64,000 nt of DNA from an uncultured Clostridia bacterium (GCA_944383015.1 CALWOC010000001.1:506369-570368); one strand, 5' to 3'. Numbered from the stretch's first letter, positions 33,085 through 43,539 are shown. A program made the numbers and translations. Notes: a model not told the origin generated them from the letters alone.

Positions 33085-33114
33085 AATAAAAAATTAGAGC
33101 CCTTTATGCTCTAA
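33085..33114 (-). terminator. terminator after the Panacea-type gene
   Basis: TTAGAGC (33094-33100) pairs with GCTCTAA (33108-33114); a T run follows on the minus strand. Confidence 0.7.
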
Positions 33115-33588
33115 TCAATTTCTAAGAAATTATTCTTAAACCAATTCTTGGTTTTAGACTTTGAAACACCAATATTATATAAAATGTGTAAATACAATAA
33201 ATAAGTATTACTAAATATTTCTTCAACTGGAGAATACTCAGAAAATATTATCTCTCTAAGTTTAAAAAAAGATTTATCTCCAAACATCTTATATATGAAA
33301 AATATATCTTCTTTTATGTCATCAGAAATCTCTTTTCCATATTTTAGCTGATTTTGATTTAAAATAATATCTTCATACTTTCCAAACTTGTCATCTAACA
33401 CATCTAAATATATTCCGACTCATATCTATTTTAAAATCTTCTACAAATAATTTGTCTTCATCGTATATACTCATATAATATCCTTCAAGCAGATATAACA
33501 GACAAGTTAAATGAGCTGTATTTATGTTTTTTAATCGGTCTTGAAATAGACCTACCATATAATATGAAATTAAAATGATATCATTCAT
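33111..33588 (-). pseudogene. Panacea (SocA-like) domain protein, frameshifted
   Basis: Two overlapping frames together make one protein of about 158 residues. The first part (33588 to about 33425) reads LTCLLYLLEGYYMSIYDEDKL, the usual start of a Panacea/DUF4065 domain. The second part runs from about 33416 in the next frame: GIYLDVLDDKFGKYEDI, and ends with TKNWFKNNF. Removing one base near 33420 joins them. Panacea domains act as antitoxin or regulator modules. The break could be a real mutation, an assembly error or, less likely, programmed shifting. No partner toxin is recognised beside it. Confidence 0.65.
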
Positions 33589-33663
33589 AATAACTCCTCC
33601 TTTAACTATAATTAAATTAAAGTTTACGTATAAATGCTAAATCATTATAACATAAAATTACAA

Positions 33664-33690
33664 TAAAAAAAAGAAGATTTTAAATCTTCT
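33664..33690 (-). terminator. terminator after the gene at 33680
   Basis: AGAAGATTT (33672-33680) pairs with AAATCTTCT (33682-33690), with T following on the minus strand. Confidence 0.7.
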
Positions 33691-34303
33691 CAATTTTACC
33701 CAAAAAGTTATTTCTTGAAATAGTACTTTCAGAAAAAACTTTAGAAATAAAATATGTTACAAAATTTAACATTCCTTTTTTCAAATTCATTGCTATAGTT
33801 AAATTATCACTACATTCGATTTTATCTTTTAAGTCCTTTTCTACTTTTAAGCGATATGAAAGCTTAGTATCAACACAAAATATTTCGCCTTTTTCTTCAA
33901 ATTGATAATTAGAAAATACTTTTTTTCTAAGTTCACAAACGCTTACTGTATCTTCGACATCAAAAGTTAAATATGAATTTAAAAAAATAAAATTTTTCTT
34001 TGAGTAATCAACTTCATCTTTCACAAGTACAAGTATTAAGTTTAGTACTTCTTTTATATTGTCTGAATTTTTGAAGCAATGTACTTCCAATTTTGCATTT
34101 TCATATTTTGGATAAAATACCTTTATGTAAAAATCTTTAAAAAAATATTTTACCGAATATTTCTCTTTTGCAAACTTGTACCGTATTTGATTTTCTCTAA
34201 ATTTTGTCGCTATTTGTTTTGCAACACCATAAGCCACTCCTTTTCTTATTGAAAGACATAATTCTAGTCTCTCCTTTCTCTTTTTGACATTAGTCTGTTC
34301 CAT
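33680..34303 (-). CDS. unknown protein, 207 residues
   Basis: I do not recognise this gene. The protein is basic near its N-terminus (VKKRKERLELCLSIRKG) and then alternates strands and helices, with several cysteines and no membrane segment. GGAG lies 11 bases before the ATG. A consensus promoter (TTGACA, 17 bases, TATAAT) stands upstream, so expression may be strong. It has some resemblance in layout to the frameshifted gene at 38444, too weak to claim homology. It lies in a block of unassigned genes. Confidence 0.55.
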   Translation of the reverse strand: MEQTNVKKRKERLELCLSIRKGVAYGVAKQIATKFRENQIRYKFAKEKYSVKYFFKDFYIKVFYPKYENAKLEVHCFKNSDNIKEVLNLILVLVKDEVDYSKKNFIFLNSYLTFDVEDTVSVCELRKKVFSNYQFEEKGEIFCVDTKLSYRLKVEKDLKDKIECSDNLTIAMNLKKGMLNFVTYFISKVFSESTISRNNFLGKIEKI

Positions 34304-34367
34304 TTTTTCTTTTTCTCCTCTCTAAAAAAATGAACCCCCTAAAGTGATAAATATAAATCACAATAAT

Positions 34368-34396
34368 ATTATACCATTTATCAGGTTTTATGTCAA
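34368..34396 (-). promoter_or_regulatory. consensus sigma-A promoter for the gene at 33680
   Basis: TTGACA (34396-34391) and TATAAT (34373-34368) are exactly 17 bases apart. Confidence 0.75.
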
Positions 34397-34413
34397 CAAA
34401 GTGCAAAAAAAAG

Positions 34414-34440
34414 AAAAGGAATTATTTTCTTATTCCTTTT
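34414..34440 (-). terminator. terminator after the gene at 34422
   Basis: AAAAGGAAT (34414-34422) pairs with ATTCCTTTT (34432-34440), with T following on the minus strand. Confidence 0.7.
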
Positions 34441-35075
34441 ACTATATCATTATTGAAGACTATAATATTATTGACAATCTCATAATATATTTCAGACATC
34501 CCTACATTTTCAATATTACCACAAAAAGCATCAAACAAAATAAAATTCTTGTATGTTTCAATATCATAATTTACATCTAAAGTATATTTTGTATATTTAC
34601 TTGGTAGTAGTCTATCAAAATATTCTATAAATTCATTATCTTCTTCATATTTTACAGATATATTATTATACTTTTGTAAATTTTTAACAAAAAAGCCACA
34701 CCTTACTTCTAACGATTTAGGTAATTTATCTTCAGTAAAATTATCTAATGCTAGTTTTATTTGAAATAAAATTCCAGCTATGTAAAAGAAGCACTGTCTC
34801 TGTTTTATAGGTAGTTTTTGAAATATTAAATCCACTGATACTTTAATATTATCTAGTTCCGATTTTTTCTTTGTCTCAATCATCTTATATTCAAGTACTA
34901 TTCCTTTACAATTTTTACTTACACTTGATAAAAAATCAATTACCTTATTTTGATTAGAACATTGTGTAAAAAAACTATACTTTATGCATATCCGCTTATC
35001 TACACCTAGCATTAATTTTTCGTTTGGTCCTTCAATAAACTTTTCAAATTCACTTTGTACATTGTTATTTAACAT
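34422..35075 (-). CDS. unknown protein, 217 residues
   Basis: I do not recognise this gene. It is a soluble, mixed strand/helix protein (KRICIKYSFFTQCSNQNKV; LIFQKLPIKQRQCFFYI; YTLDVNYDIETYKNF). GAGGAGGG precedes the ATG at a good distance. A consensus promoter lies upstream, with a hairpin plus T run almost at its start point. Neighbours on both sides are also unassigned. Confidence 0.55.
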   Translation of the reverse strand: MLNNNVQSEFEKFIEGPNEKLMLGVDKRICIKYSFFTQCSNQNKVIDFLSSVSKNCKGIVLEYKMIETKKKSELDNIKVSVDLIFQKLPIKQRQCFFYIAGILFQIKLALDNFTEDKLPKSLEVRCGFFVKNLQKYNNISVKYEEDNEFIEYFDRLLPSKYTKYTLDVNYDIETYKNFILFDAFCGNIENVGMSEIYYEIVNNIIVFNNDIVKGIRK

Positions 35076-35094
35076 ACGTACCCTCCTCTTTCTT

Positions 35095-35128
35095 TAATTA
35101 AAAAAACGTAAAAACAAATATTTTTACG
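35095..35128 (-). terminator. hairpin with T run between the SDR gene and the gene at 34422
   Basis: CGTAAAAA (35107-35114) pairs with TTTTTACG (35121-35128), then T follows on the minus strand. It can end transcription from the SDR gene, but it also lies right at the start point of the promoter at 35135-35163, where it would form the 5' end of that transcript. Confidence 0.6.
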
Positions 35129-35134
35129 CTTTTA

Positions 35135-35163
35135 ATTATACCATTATAACCATATTATGTCAA
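35135..35163 (-). promoter_or_regulatory. consensus sigma-A promoter for the gene at 34422
   Basis: TTGACA (35163-35158) and TATAAT (35140-35135) are exactly 17 bases apart. Confidence 0.75.
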
Positions 35164-35172
35164 ATAATTTTA

Positions 35173-35919
35173 TTATTCTCTTTTCTTTTGAGTCCTATAA
35201 ACAACTTTGCTTGCAATATTTGTTGGTGCTATTTTACCTAAAAATCTCAAAACTTTAATACTTGCTCCTGGTGTTATATCTGTCTTACCTTTTAACATTT
35301 TACTTACTGTATATCTTGCAACATAGTCACTAGATAATGATTTTAAATCAAATTTTACATTTGCTACTTTATTAAAATTTGTTCTAACTGGTCCAGGATT
35401 TAAAGTTCCAACTCTAACTTTACTATTATTTTTCTTTAATTCTTCATTTATTGATTCAGATAAAATATATACATAGTGTTTAGAAGAATAATATGCTGCC
35501 ATAAGTGGTCCTGGTAAATGCCCTGCTATAGATGAAACATTTAATATATAGCCACTATCTTTTTCAACCATTCTTTTTAAGAAAAGCTTAGTTAATACAT
35601 GTACAGCTGTAACATTTGTATTAATCAATTGTACTTCCTTATCTAAATCAGTATTAATAAATTTACCAAAAACACCAAATCCAGCATTATTAACTAATAT
35701 ATCTATGTCTTTTACCATTTCATATAATTTTTTGCAATTATCTACTATACTTATGTCCATTGGAATTATCTTAACATTTGTGTCTATTTCATTTGCAACC
35801 TCTTTTAGTTTTTCCTCATTTCTTGCAACAAGGATTACATCATATCCCTTTTTAGATAGCTCTTTTGCTATATCTCTTCCTATACCCGAAGATGCACCTG
35901 TTATTAAAGCTTTTGCCAT
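35173..35919 (-). CDS. short-chain dehydrogenase/reductase
   Basis: This 248-residue oxidoreductase has the NAD(P) motif TGASSGIG at residues 7-14, the NNAG block and the catalytic Ser-Tyr-Lys set in NVSSIAGH and YYSSKHY. The arrangement is of the classical SDR type. The substrate is unknown. AGGAGGTATAAA precedes the ATG. It is a single gene. Confidence 0.88.
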   Translation of the reverse strand: MAKALITGASSGIGRDIAKELSKKGYDVILVARNEEKLKEVANEIDTNVKIIPMDISIVDNCKKLYEMVKDIDILVNNAGFGVFGKFINTDLDKEVQLINTNVTAVHVLTKLFLKRMVEKDSGYILNVSSIAGHLPGPLMAAYYSSKHYVYILSESINEELKKNNSKVRVGTLNPGPVRTNFNKVANVKFDLKSLSSDYVARYTVSKMLKGKTDITPGASIKVLRFLGKIAPTNIASKVVYRTQKKRE

Positions 35920-35973
35920 TTTATACCTCCTATCATGATAATAATACCAAGAAAAGAATAAAATAACAAGAAT

Positions 35974-36396
35974 TTATATATTTCTTAACAAAATTCTATC
36001 TACTTGCTCATATAAATCTTTTACTTTTTTATGATTTTCTTCTTTATATATTAAATCTAATACATCATTTATTTCATTATTTTTTACAAGCTCTAATGCA
36101 CAAATTCTAATAAAAAAAAGCTTTAAAATACCCAAATTAGTATTTATTTCCTTTGAAGTACTTTCAACATATTTATCTATTTTATCTTCAACTCTTTCTT
36201 GAAAAGAATAATATTTTAATTTATGTAGCTTAGTATAATATTTACTTTCTAAGTCTTCATATGTCTTTTTCTTATAGTTTAAATTATTTTCTTCTACTAT
36301 AGCACCATCAATTAAAACTATATCTTTTAAAATATCTCTTGTTTTTTCTGAATCAATTTCTTTTATTTTTTTGTAAATTTCTTCTGTTTGTTCCAT
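35974..36396 (-). CDS. unknown helical protein, tandem paralogue of the next gene
   Basis: This 140-residue, charged, helical protein aligns by eye with the gene at 36405-36869: DILKDIVLIDGAI against DVLKDINIIDFAI, and later GILKLFFIRICALELVKN against LIMLRRWIIRCSGYMCVKK. AGGAGG precedes the ATG. It is the second gene of a two-gene operon. No family or function is recognised. Confidence 0.6.
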   Translation of the reverse strand: MEQTEEIYKKIKEIDSEKTRDILKDIVLIDGAIVEENNLNYKKKTYEDLESKYYTKLHKLKYYSFQERVEDKIDKYVESTSKEINTNLGILKLFFIRICALELVKNNEINDVLDLIYKEENHKKVKDLYEQVDRILLRNI

Positions 36397-36404
36397 AATA
36401 CCTC

Positions 36405-36869
36405 CTATATACTATTCCTAAGGCAAGACAATATATCCTCATCTATATCCTCCAATCTACTATTTAAAGTGTTGATATCTGCTATTTCGTCACTTAATGT
36501 ATATCTTTTCATATATGAATCAATTCCTTCAACAATATTTTCCTCAGCTAACTTTTTTACACACATATATCCACTACATCTTATTATCCACCTTCTAAGC
36601 ATAATTAAATTATTTCTAACTAGAGATTCTTCAGATAAATTAATCTTTAAATTACTATTTGAAGAAATCTCCATTGCTTTGCCAAATCCAATTCTATCTA
36701 AATCGTAAATATATTTATCTACCATTTTTCCATATACATTTGTTTTATATAAAACATCTGAACTTAGAATTGCAAAGTCTATAATATTTATATCTTTTAG
36801 TACATCTGTCATGTAATACTCTAATTTTGTTTTTAAAATCAAATCATATATACTTTCAATATTTTCCAT
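36405..36869 (-). CDS. unknown helical protein, tandem paralogue of the previous gene
   Basis: This 154-residue protein shares its layout and several positions with the gene that follows it 8 bases downstream, so the pair arose by duplication and has diverged. GGAGGTATACT precedes the ATG. No membrane segment is seen. The function is unknown. Confidence 0.6.
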   Translation of the reverse strand: MENIESIYDLILKTKLEYYMTDVLKDINIIDFAILSSDVLYKTNVYGKMVDKYIYDLDRIGFGKAMEISSNSNLKINLSEESLVRNNLIMLRRWIIRCSGYMCVKKLAEENIVEGIDSYMKRYTLSDEIADINTLNSRLEDIDEDILSCLRNSI

Positions 36870-36891
36870 AGTATACCTCCATATGACTCAA

Positions 36892-36919
36892 ATTATACGC
36901 TTAATACTTGTACTTTCAA
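36892..36919 (-). promoter_or_regulatory. promoter of the tandem-paralogue operon
   Basis: TTGAAA (36919-36914) and TATAAT (36897-36892) are 16 bases apart. Confidence 0.6.
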
Positions 36920-37017
36920 TATAATAGACAAAAGTTGTAAAAAGAAGACATTTTAGTCTTTTATACAAAAAAATCAAAGTAAATTTGTTGAAAATACTGT
37001 TTTATTTTGCAAAGCTG

Positions 37018-37046
37018 TTGACTTTTAAGAAAAACTATAGTAATAT
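37018..37046 (+). promoter_or_regulatory. promoter of the AgrC-like kinase gene
   Basis: TTGACT (37018-37023) and TAATAT (37041-37046) are 17 bases apart, about 34 bases before the ATG. Confidence 0.6.
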
Positions 37047-37079
37047 TTCACCGTTGCTAAAAAAAGGAAGTGATTAAAA

Positions 37080-38384
37080 ATGAGTGTTGCAATTACACTT
37101 ACAAAGATATTTATTAACTCATCTGTTCTATTTATCTTTGTAACTAAATTAGCAGAAACATACAATGAAAAACCAATTGAAAAAGAACAAAAAGAAAAAA
37201 TACTTTCACTAATTATATTATTGTCGTTCATGACTGGTTTTTGTGTCGATAAATTTGGTATTACGGTATATATACTAAATATCTTAGGTTTATTCTTAAT
37301 TAATAAATTTATTCTAAAACAAACATGGAATTATACATTAATAAACGTTATATTTTCATGTTCTATTACATCTTTAAGTAAAATGTTGGTTTTATTAATA
37401 GGAAAAGTATTTAATTCAATTCCAACATCAGGCTTTCTTAGTTTAATTGAATTTTTTGTCAAATCTGATCTAATTACAGTAATTTTCAATTTATTATTTA
37501 CTTTTATTATTTTAAAATATGCTATTAATTATATTACTAATCTTAAGCTATTTATAGATAAATTAAATTACAAAGATTTAATATTATTTTCTTGCTTATC
37601 TTTAACAATAATTGTTCCTGTAACATATGGTTTATATTTTAACACTGTTAATCTAAAAATATACATGGCAATTATATTAATAGATCTAATTATTGTATTA
37701 ACTAAATATACGCAATATTATATTGATTCACAAGATGAACTAAAGCAAGAAAAAACTTATAATACGACACTGTCTAACTTAGTAGATAGTTTAAGAGTAG
37801 TAAAACATGATTATAATAATATTCTTCAAACTATAAATGGATATATAGTAACAAAAGAATATAAAGGCTTAGAAGAACATTTCAAACAGTTATATAAAGA
37901 ATCAAATTGTATAGCTACAACTGAATCGGTTAATCCTAGTGTTATTAATCAACCAGCTGTATATGCAATTGTTGGTTCTAAATATAATACAGCGATGACA
38001 AAAAATATTAAATTTGATGTTGATGTAGAAACAAACATAAAAGAAATAAACTTTAATTTTACTGATTTATCGAGAATATTAGGAATTTTATTGGATAATG
38101 CAATTGAAGCAACTGAACAAGCTGATACTAAAGAAATGTCAATTTCATTTAGTTATAATAAGAGAAAACAAGCAGATATGATAGAAATCAAAAACCATAT
38201 TAAATCTAATACAAAAATAGACTTGAATAAGATTTTTGATAAAGGTGTATCTAGTAAGAAAATCAAATCTGGACTTGGCTTATGGGAAGTAAAAAATATT
38301 ATATCAAAAAAACATAATTCACAAATTTATGCAAACATAGAAAATAATACATTTTCTCAAACAATAGTAATTGAAAAATCATAA
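37080..38384 (+). CDS. AgrC/GHKL-type sensor histidine kinase, orphan
   Basis: This 434-residue membrane kinase has about six N-terminal hydrophobic segments (residues 1-210) and a GHKL kinase domain. The phospho-acceptor block is VKHDYNNILQ (H243), the N box is LLDNAIEA (337-344) and the glycine motif is GLGLW (398-402). AgrC-type kinases sense peptide signals made by AgrB/AgrD and act on a LytTR regulator. None of those genes lies beside it, so its partner must be elsewhere. It has its own promoter and terminator. Confidence 0.85.
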   Translation: MSVAITLTKIFINSSVLFIFVTKLAETYNEKPIEKEQKEKILSLIILLSFMTGFCVDKFGITVYILNILGLFLINKFILKQTWNYTLINVIFSCSITSLSKMLVLLIGKVFNSIPTSGFLSLIEFFVKSDLITVIFNLLFTFIILKYAINYITNLKLFIDKLNYKDLILFSCLSLTIIVPVTYGLYFNTVNLKIYMAIILIDLIIVLTKYTQYYIDSQDELKQEKTYNTTLSNLVDSLRVVKHDYNNILQTINGYIVTKEYKGLEEHFKQLYKESNCIATTESVNPSVINQPAVYAIVGSKYNTAMTKNIKFDVDVETNIKEINFNFTDLSRILGILLDNAIEATEQADTKEMSISFSYNKRKQADMIEIKNHIKSNTKIDLNKIFDKGVSSKKIKSGLGLWEVKNIISKKHNSQIYANIENNTFSQTIVIEKS

Positions 38385-38415
38385 AAAAATGTCTAGAAAA
38401 TTCTAGACATTTTTT
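38384..38415 (+). terminator. terminator after the kinase gene
   Basis: A 14-base-pair perfect stem (38384-38397 with 38402-38415) around ATGTCTAGA is followed by CAT and A/T bases. Confidence 0.75.
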
Positions 38416-38443
38416 CATATAATTTAATATTTTGCTTAATAAA

Positions 38444-39170
38444 TTATGGATTTTTATTTTGTGATATTAAAAAATGAAATTTAATATATTGAGTATAATA
38501 AAAATATAATGTATTATTTATTTCATCTAATATATTTTGAAGATTAACTACTATATTTTCAACACTCACTTTAAAACTAGAAAAAATAATGTCTTTTTCT
38601 GGCCTTATACAAAATGTCGTTGTCACATTTCTTTTACCAATGATCTCAAATTTTCTATATTCATCCTTTGCTGTATTTCTTCTAGAATATTCCTTTTTTA
38701 TCATATCTATTAATAAACATTCATCAATATCTAAATATTTTTCAGTCAAATATTCAACATCAATATTAAATTTTACATCATCAATTTTTTCTTTTACTTT
38801 TTTCATTATTTTCTCTAAATAAATATTATACCTCGATAAATCTTTACTATAATCCGATATAGTATTTAATTCTAAGTAAAATTCAATGTGAGAATTATTA
38901 TTAGGAAAAATACTTATATTTATATCTTTATCTCTTATTAATATTCTCTTTTTCCCTATATCCCATCCTTTACTTAATAATATAGATTCATTTTCATTAA
39001 TGTATTTTTTAAAAATCTTTACTATATTTTTTGAACCTATCCATAATCTTATTCCTATAGTATCATTTTTTCCGAGTAATATACTTTAAAGCTTTTTCCT
39101 TTGCTATAATCTCCTCATACTCCTTACAAGCATTATTAATTTTAGTTTTTGTTATGCAATAATTTGCCAT
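38444..39170 (-). pseudogene. unknown protein of about 241 residues, broken by one base in an A run
   Basis: A start at 39170 with GGAGG upstream gives MANYCITKTKINNACKEYEE and stops after 35 residues. The next frame then stays open from the same point to 38444. Removing one A from the six-A run at 39066-39071 joins them as ITRKNDTIGIRLWIGSKN. The joined protein is soluble, lysine-rich and unassigned. The in-frame ATG at 38806 would give only the C-terminal 120 residues. The indel could be natural, phase variation or a sequencing error. Confidence 0.6.
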
Positions 39171-39263
39171 AATAAAACGACCTCCTTATTAAAATTAGTT
39201 TATTTTATTAAATTCGTGTATTATTATAGCATATATTTTACATAAAATAAATAGCGGTACAAT

Positions 39264-39291
39264 AAAAAATAGGAAATTATTCCTATTTTAA
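39264..39291 (-). terminator. terminator after purB
   Basis: AAAATAGGAA (39266-39275) pairs with TTCCTATTTT (39280-39289) and includes the end of purB; A/T bases follow. Confidence 0.65.
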
Positions 39292-40643
39292 AACATATAG
39301 TCAACAAGTTTGGATGATAGCCCTGTATAATCTTTTGGACTAAGATTTAATAATATATTTTTATCTTCTATGTTAATATCAAGATTTAATATAAATTCTT
39401 TTATTTCATCTAAAGTGATTATCTTTCCCCTAGTAAATTCTTTTAGTTTTTCATATGCATCATTAAATCCATTTTTCCTTAATACTGTCTGTATAGCTTC
39501 TGCAAGTACTTCTGGGTTATTTTCTATATCCTTATTTAATACAAAAATATTAACTTCCATTTTAGAAAAAGCAATAATTGTTTGCTTCATACTTATTAAA
39601 CTATGAGATAGCATAACTCCAATGTTTCTCAAGTTTGAAGAATCACTTAAATCTCTTTGCATCCTAGACACTTGAAGATTATTTGTAAAGTTATCTACTA
39701 TAGCATTTGCCATATGAATATTTCCCATAGAGTTCTCATGATTTATTGGATTTACTTTATGTGGCATTACTGATGACCCTGTTTCAGTTTTTATTGTCTT
39801 TTGCTTAAAATAATTCATAGAAATATACATCCACATATCTAAATTAAAATCTAATGTTATATTATTAAATAATTTAATATAACTAAAGAGCTCACAAATT
39901 ATATCATGAGATTCTATTTGTGTTACAAGAGGATTATACTCAAATCCTAAAGACTCTACAAAGTTTTTAGTAAATTGTATCCAATCTATATTATACGCAA
40001 TACAATGTGCACTATAATTTCCTACAGCTCCACTAAATTTTCCCTTTAGCTTTATATTTTTTATCTTATTTAAAATATTATTCCACCTATATACAAACAC
40101 AGCTAACTCTTTTCCAACCGTTGTAGTTGTAGCCACTTGTCCATGAGTATGAGCAAGCATTGGAACTTCCCTTAATTGCTTTGCCTTATTTGAAACATCT
40201 AATATAAGTTCTTCCATACACTTAATTATTACATTACTCATACAATCTCTTATCATAAGGTTATATGCTAAGTTATTTATATCTTCTGATGTACAAGCAA
40301 AGTGTACAAAGCTTGAATATTTATTAAATTCTGTTTTACTAATTTTCTCTCTTATATAATATTCAATTGCTTTTACATCATGATTTGTTGTCTTTTCTAT
40401 TTCCTTTACTCTCTTACATTCATCTAAATTAAATTCTTCTACAATTTCATTAAGTTTCTCTAAAGAACCGTTGTAATTAATTATTTTTTCATCTTTTAAT
40501 AAGTACTTAAACCATTCTAATTCAACAATTATTCTATATTTTATATATGCATATTCACTAAAATATTTTGAAATATCACAAGTTATATTTTTATATCTAC
40601 CATCAATTGGCGATATGTTTAAAAGTGTATCTATTTCCATCAT
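39288..40643 (-). CDS. purB: adenylosuccinate lyase
   Basis: This 451-residue enzyme of the fumarase/aspartase superfamily splits adenylosuccinate to AMP, and SAICAR to AICAR, in purine synthesis. SPIDGRYK at the N-terminus marks the long PurB type. The signature loop GSSVMPHKVNPINHENS carries the catalytic serine, and AHTHGQVATTTTVGKE is another active-site block. It follows purA by 7 bases, so both are one operon under the purA leader. Confidence 0.93.
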   Translation of the reverse strand: MMEIDTLLNISPIDGRYKNITCDISKYFSEYAYIKYRIIVELEWFKYLLKDEKIINYNGSLEKLNEIVEEFNLDECKRVKEIEKTTNHDVKAIEYYIREKISKTEFNKYSSFVHFACTSEDINNLAYNLMIRDCMSNVIIKCMEELILDVSNKAKQLREVPMLAHTHGQVATTTTVGKELAVFVYRWNNILNKIKNIKLKGKFSGAVGNYSAHCIAYNIDWIQFTKNFVESLGFEYNPLVTQIESHDIICELFSYIKLFNNITLDFNLDMWMYISMNYFKQKTIKTETGSSVMPHKVNPINHENSMGNIHMANAIVDNFTNNLQVSRMQRDLSDSSNLRNIGVMLSHSLISMKQTIIAFSKMEVNIFVLNKDIENNPEVLAEAIQTVLRKNGFNDAYEKLKEFTRGKIITLDEIKEFILNLDINIEDKNILLNLSPKDYTGLSSKLVDYMF

Positions 40644-40650
40644 TATTCTC

Positions 40651-42085
<1,435 letters not shown>

Positions 42086-42113
42086 ATTATCACCTACTAT
42101 TTTTCACACCAAA

Positions 42114-42142
42114 AGTATATAGTATTTTTTTCTTTTTGTCAA
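42114..42142 (-). promoter_or_regulatory. promoter of the purA-purB operon
   Basis: TTGACA (42142-42137) and TATACT (42119-42114) are exactly 17 bases apart. The transcript would have a leader of about 185 bases. Confidence 0.75.
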
Positions 42143-42150
42143 GAAAAAAA

Positions 42151-43008
42151 TCAATCTACTCTTTTTAAAGTTATAACACTTATTTCTGGTGTATTAAAAA
42201 CTCTAATTGGTACAGTTGAGTTACCAATGCCTCTACTTATTATCATAACTTTATCTCCTCTTTTTTTCATTCCTGCACCATAAGTTGTAAAATACCAATT
42301 TTTCCATGGAGTTGCAAAACCTAAGCCAAATAATCTAATACCTCCTCCATGAACATGACCTGAAAACGTTAAATCAAAGCCCATTTTTACGTAAGATTTA
42401 AAATATAATGGATCATGCATAAGCAAAATGTTAAACTTATTATTGTCTAACTTTCCAACTAGCCTTTCATATCCATCTTTATATTCGTTAATTACTTCAT
42501 TTGTTAATGTTTTTCTTGAATGCTCTTTACTTGAATTAAATCTTAAACCATAAAGTTCTATTTCATCATCGTTTATTACTAAACTTGTTCTTTCATTGTC
42601 TAATACAACAATACCTAATTTTTCTAATTCTTTTCTAAAATTAGCAATTCCTGACTCACCTAAAGCAAGTTCATGATTTCCAAGACAAAAATATATTGGT
42701 CTTGAATTAATTCTTTTAAAAAATTCAAGTGCTGGTTTTATATCTCTATTTTGTCTTATAATAAAATCCCCAGTTGCTACAATGATATCCGCCTTTTGTC
42801 TATTTATTAATTTAATTAATTTATCATTATCCTTCCCATAAGTAGTACAATGCCAATCAGATAAATGCAATATTTTAAATTCATCAAAACTTCTTGGTAT
42901 TTTTTTATTTTTAACTTTATACTTACTTACAAATACCATTTTATAATCTATATAATATACTATAAAAATAAATAATAGTATTAATAACAATATAATAATA
43001 TATTCCAT
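42151..43008 (-). CDS. membrane-anchored metallophosphoesterase, YkuE type
   Basis: This 285-residue protein has one N-terminal membrane segment (residues 2-22) and a calcineurin-like phosphoesterase domain. The metal motifs are LHLSDWHC, ATGDFI, CLGNHE, LLMHDP and FSGHVHGGG. ATG at 43008 follows GGAGGAATA; the longer frame has no likeness to the family. The substrate is unknown; relatives act on membrane-linked phosphates. Confidence 0.85.
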   Translation of the reverse strand: MEYIIILLLILLFIFIVYYIDYKMVFVSKYKVKNKKIPRSFDEFKILHLSDWHCTTYGKDNDKLIKLINRQKADIIVATGDFIIRQNRDIKPALEFFKRINSRPIYFCLGNHELALGESGIANFRKELEKLGIVVLDNERTSLVINDDEIELYGLRFNSSKEHSRKTLTNEVINEYKDGYERLVGKLDNNKFNILLMHDPLYFKSYVKMGFDLTFSGHVHGGGIRLFGLGFATPWKNWYFTTYGAGMKKRGDKVMIISRGIGNSTVPIRVFNTPEISVITLKRVD

Positions 43009-43113
43009 TATTCCTCCAATAAATATATTGTGATAATAACATATATCAATAATTTTTTCAATTACTGTATATATTAAATAAATAAACAAACAATAATATT
43101 AGGTGATTAAAAA

Positions 43114-43539
43114 ATGAAGGATACAGATATTTTAAAAGAAATAAATAAAGCATCCAAATATGGAATAAATGGTATTAATTTAACATTACAAAAAGCTATA
43201 GACAGTAATTTTAAAAATGTACTATATGCTCAAAAAGATGAATATGAAAATATTTATAACAGAAGTAAAGATTTGCTAATAGAGAAAAATCAAAGCTCTG
43301 AAGATCTAGATTCACTTGAAAAAGCAATATCATGGATGTCAATACAAATGTCTACTCTTACAAATGCATCTAATTCAAAACTTGCAGAAATACTAATTCA
43401 GGGAAATGATATGGGAATAATAAAAGGTCAAAAATTATTAAACAGTCCCATGCCAAAAGATTCTTCAACACAGAATTTAATTAAAGACTTTATTACTTTA
43501 CAACAAGAAAATATAGAAGGATTAAAAAAATATTTATAA
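43114..43539 (+). CDS. four-helix (ferritin-like) hypothetical protein
   Basis: This 141-residue, fully helical protein resembles a common Clostridia family of unknown role related in layout to DUF2383 and ferritin-like bundles: GINLTLQKAID, KDEYENIYNRSKDLL, SIQMSTLTNASNSKLAEILI and QQENIEGLKKYL. No metal-binding set is clear. GGTGATTAAAAA precedes the ATG. It is a single gene with a strong terminator. Confidence 0.6.
   Translation: MKDTDILKEINKASKYGINGINLTLQKAIDSNFKNVLYAQKDEYENIYNRSKDLLIEKNQSSEDLDSLEKAISWMSIQMSTLTNASNSKLAEILIQGNDMGIIKGQKLLNSPMPKDSSTQNLIKDFITLQQENIEGLKKYL

Noticed and set aside
33680..35075. Genes at 33680, 34422 and 38444 as one paralogous family
   Set aside because: The layouts look alike, but I could not align enough identical positions to support common origin.
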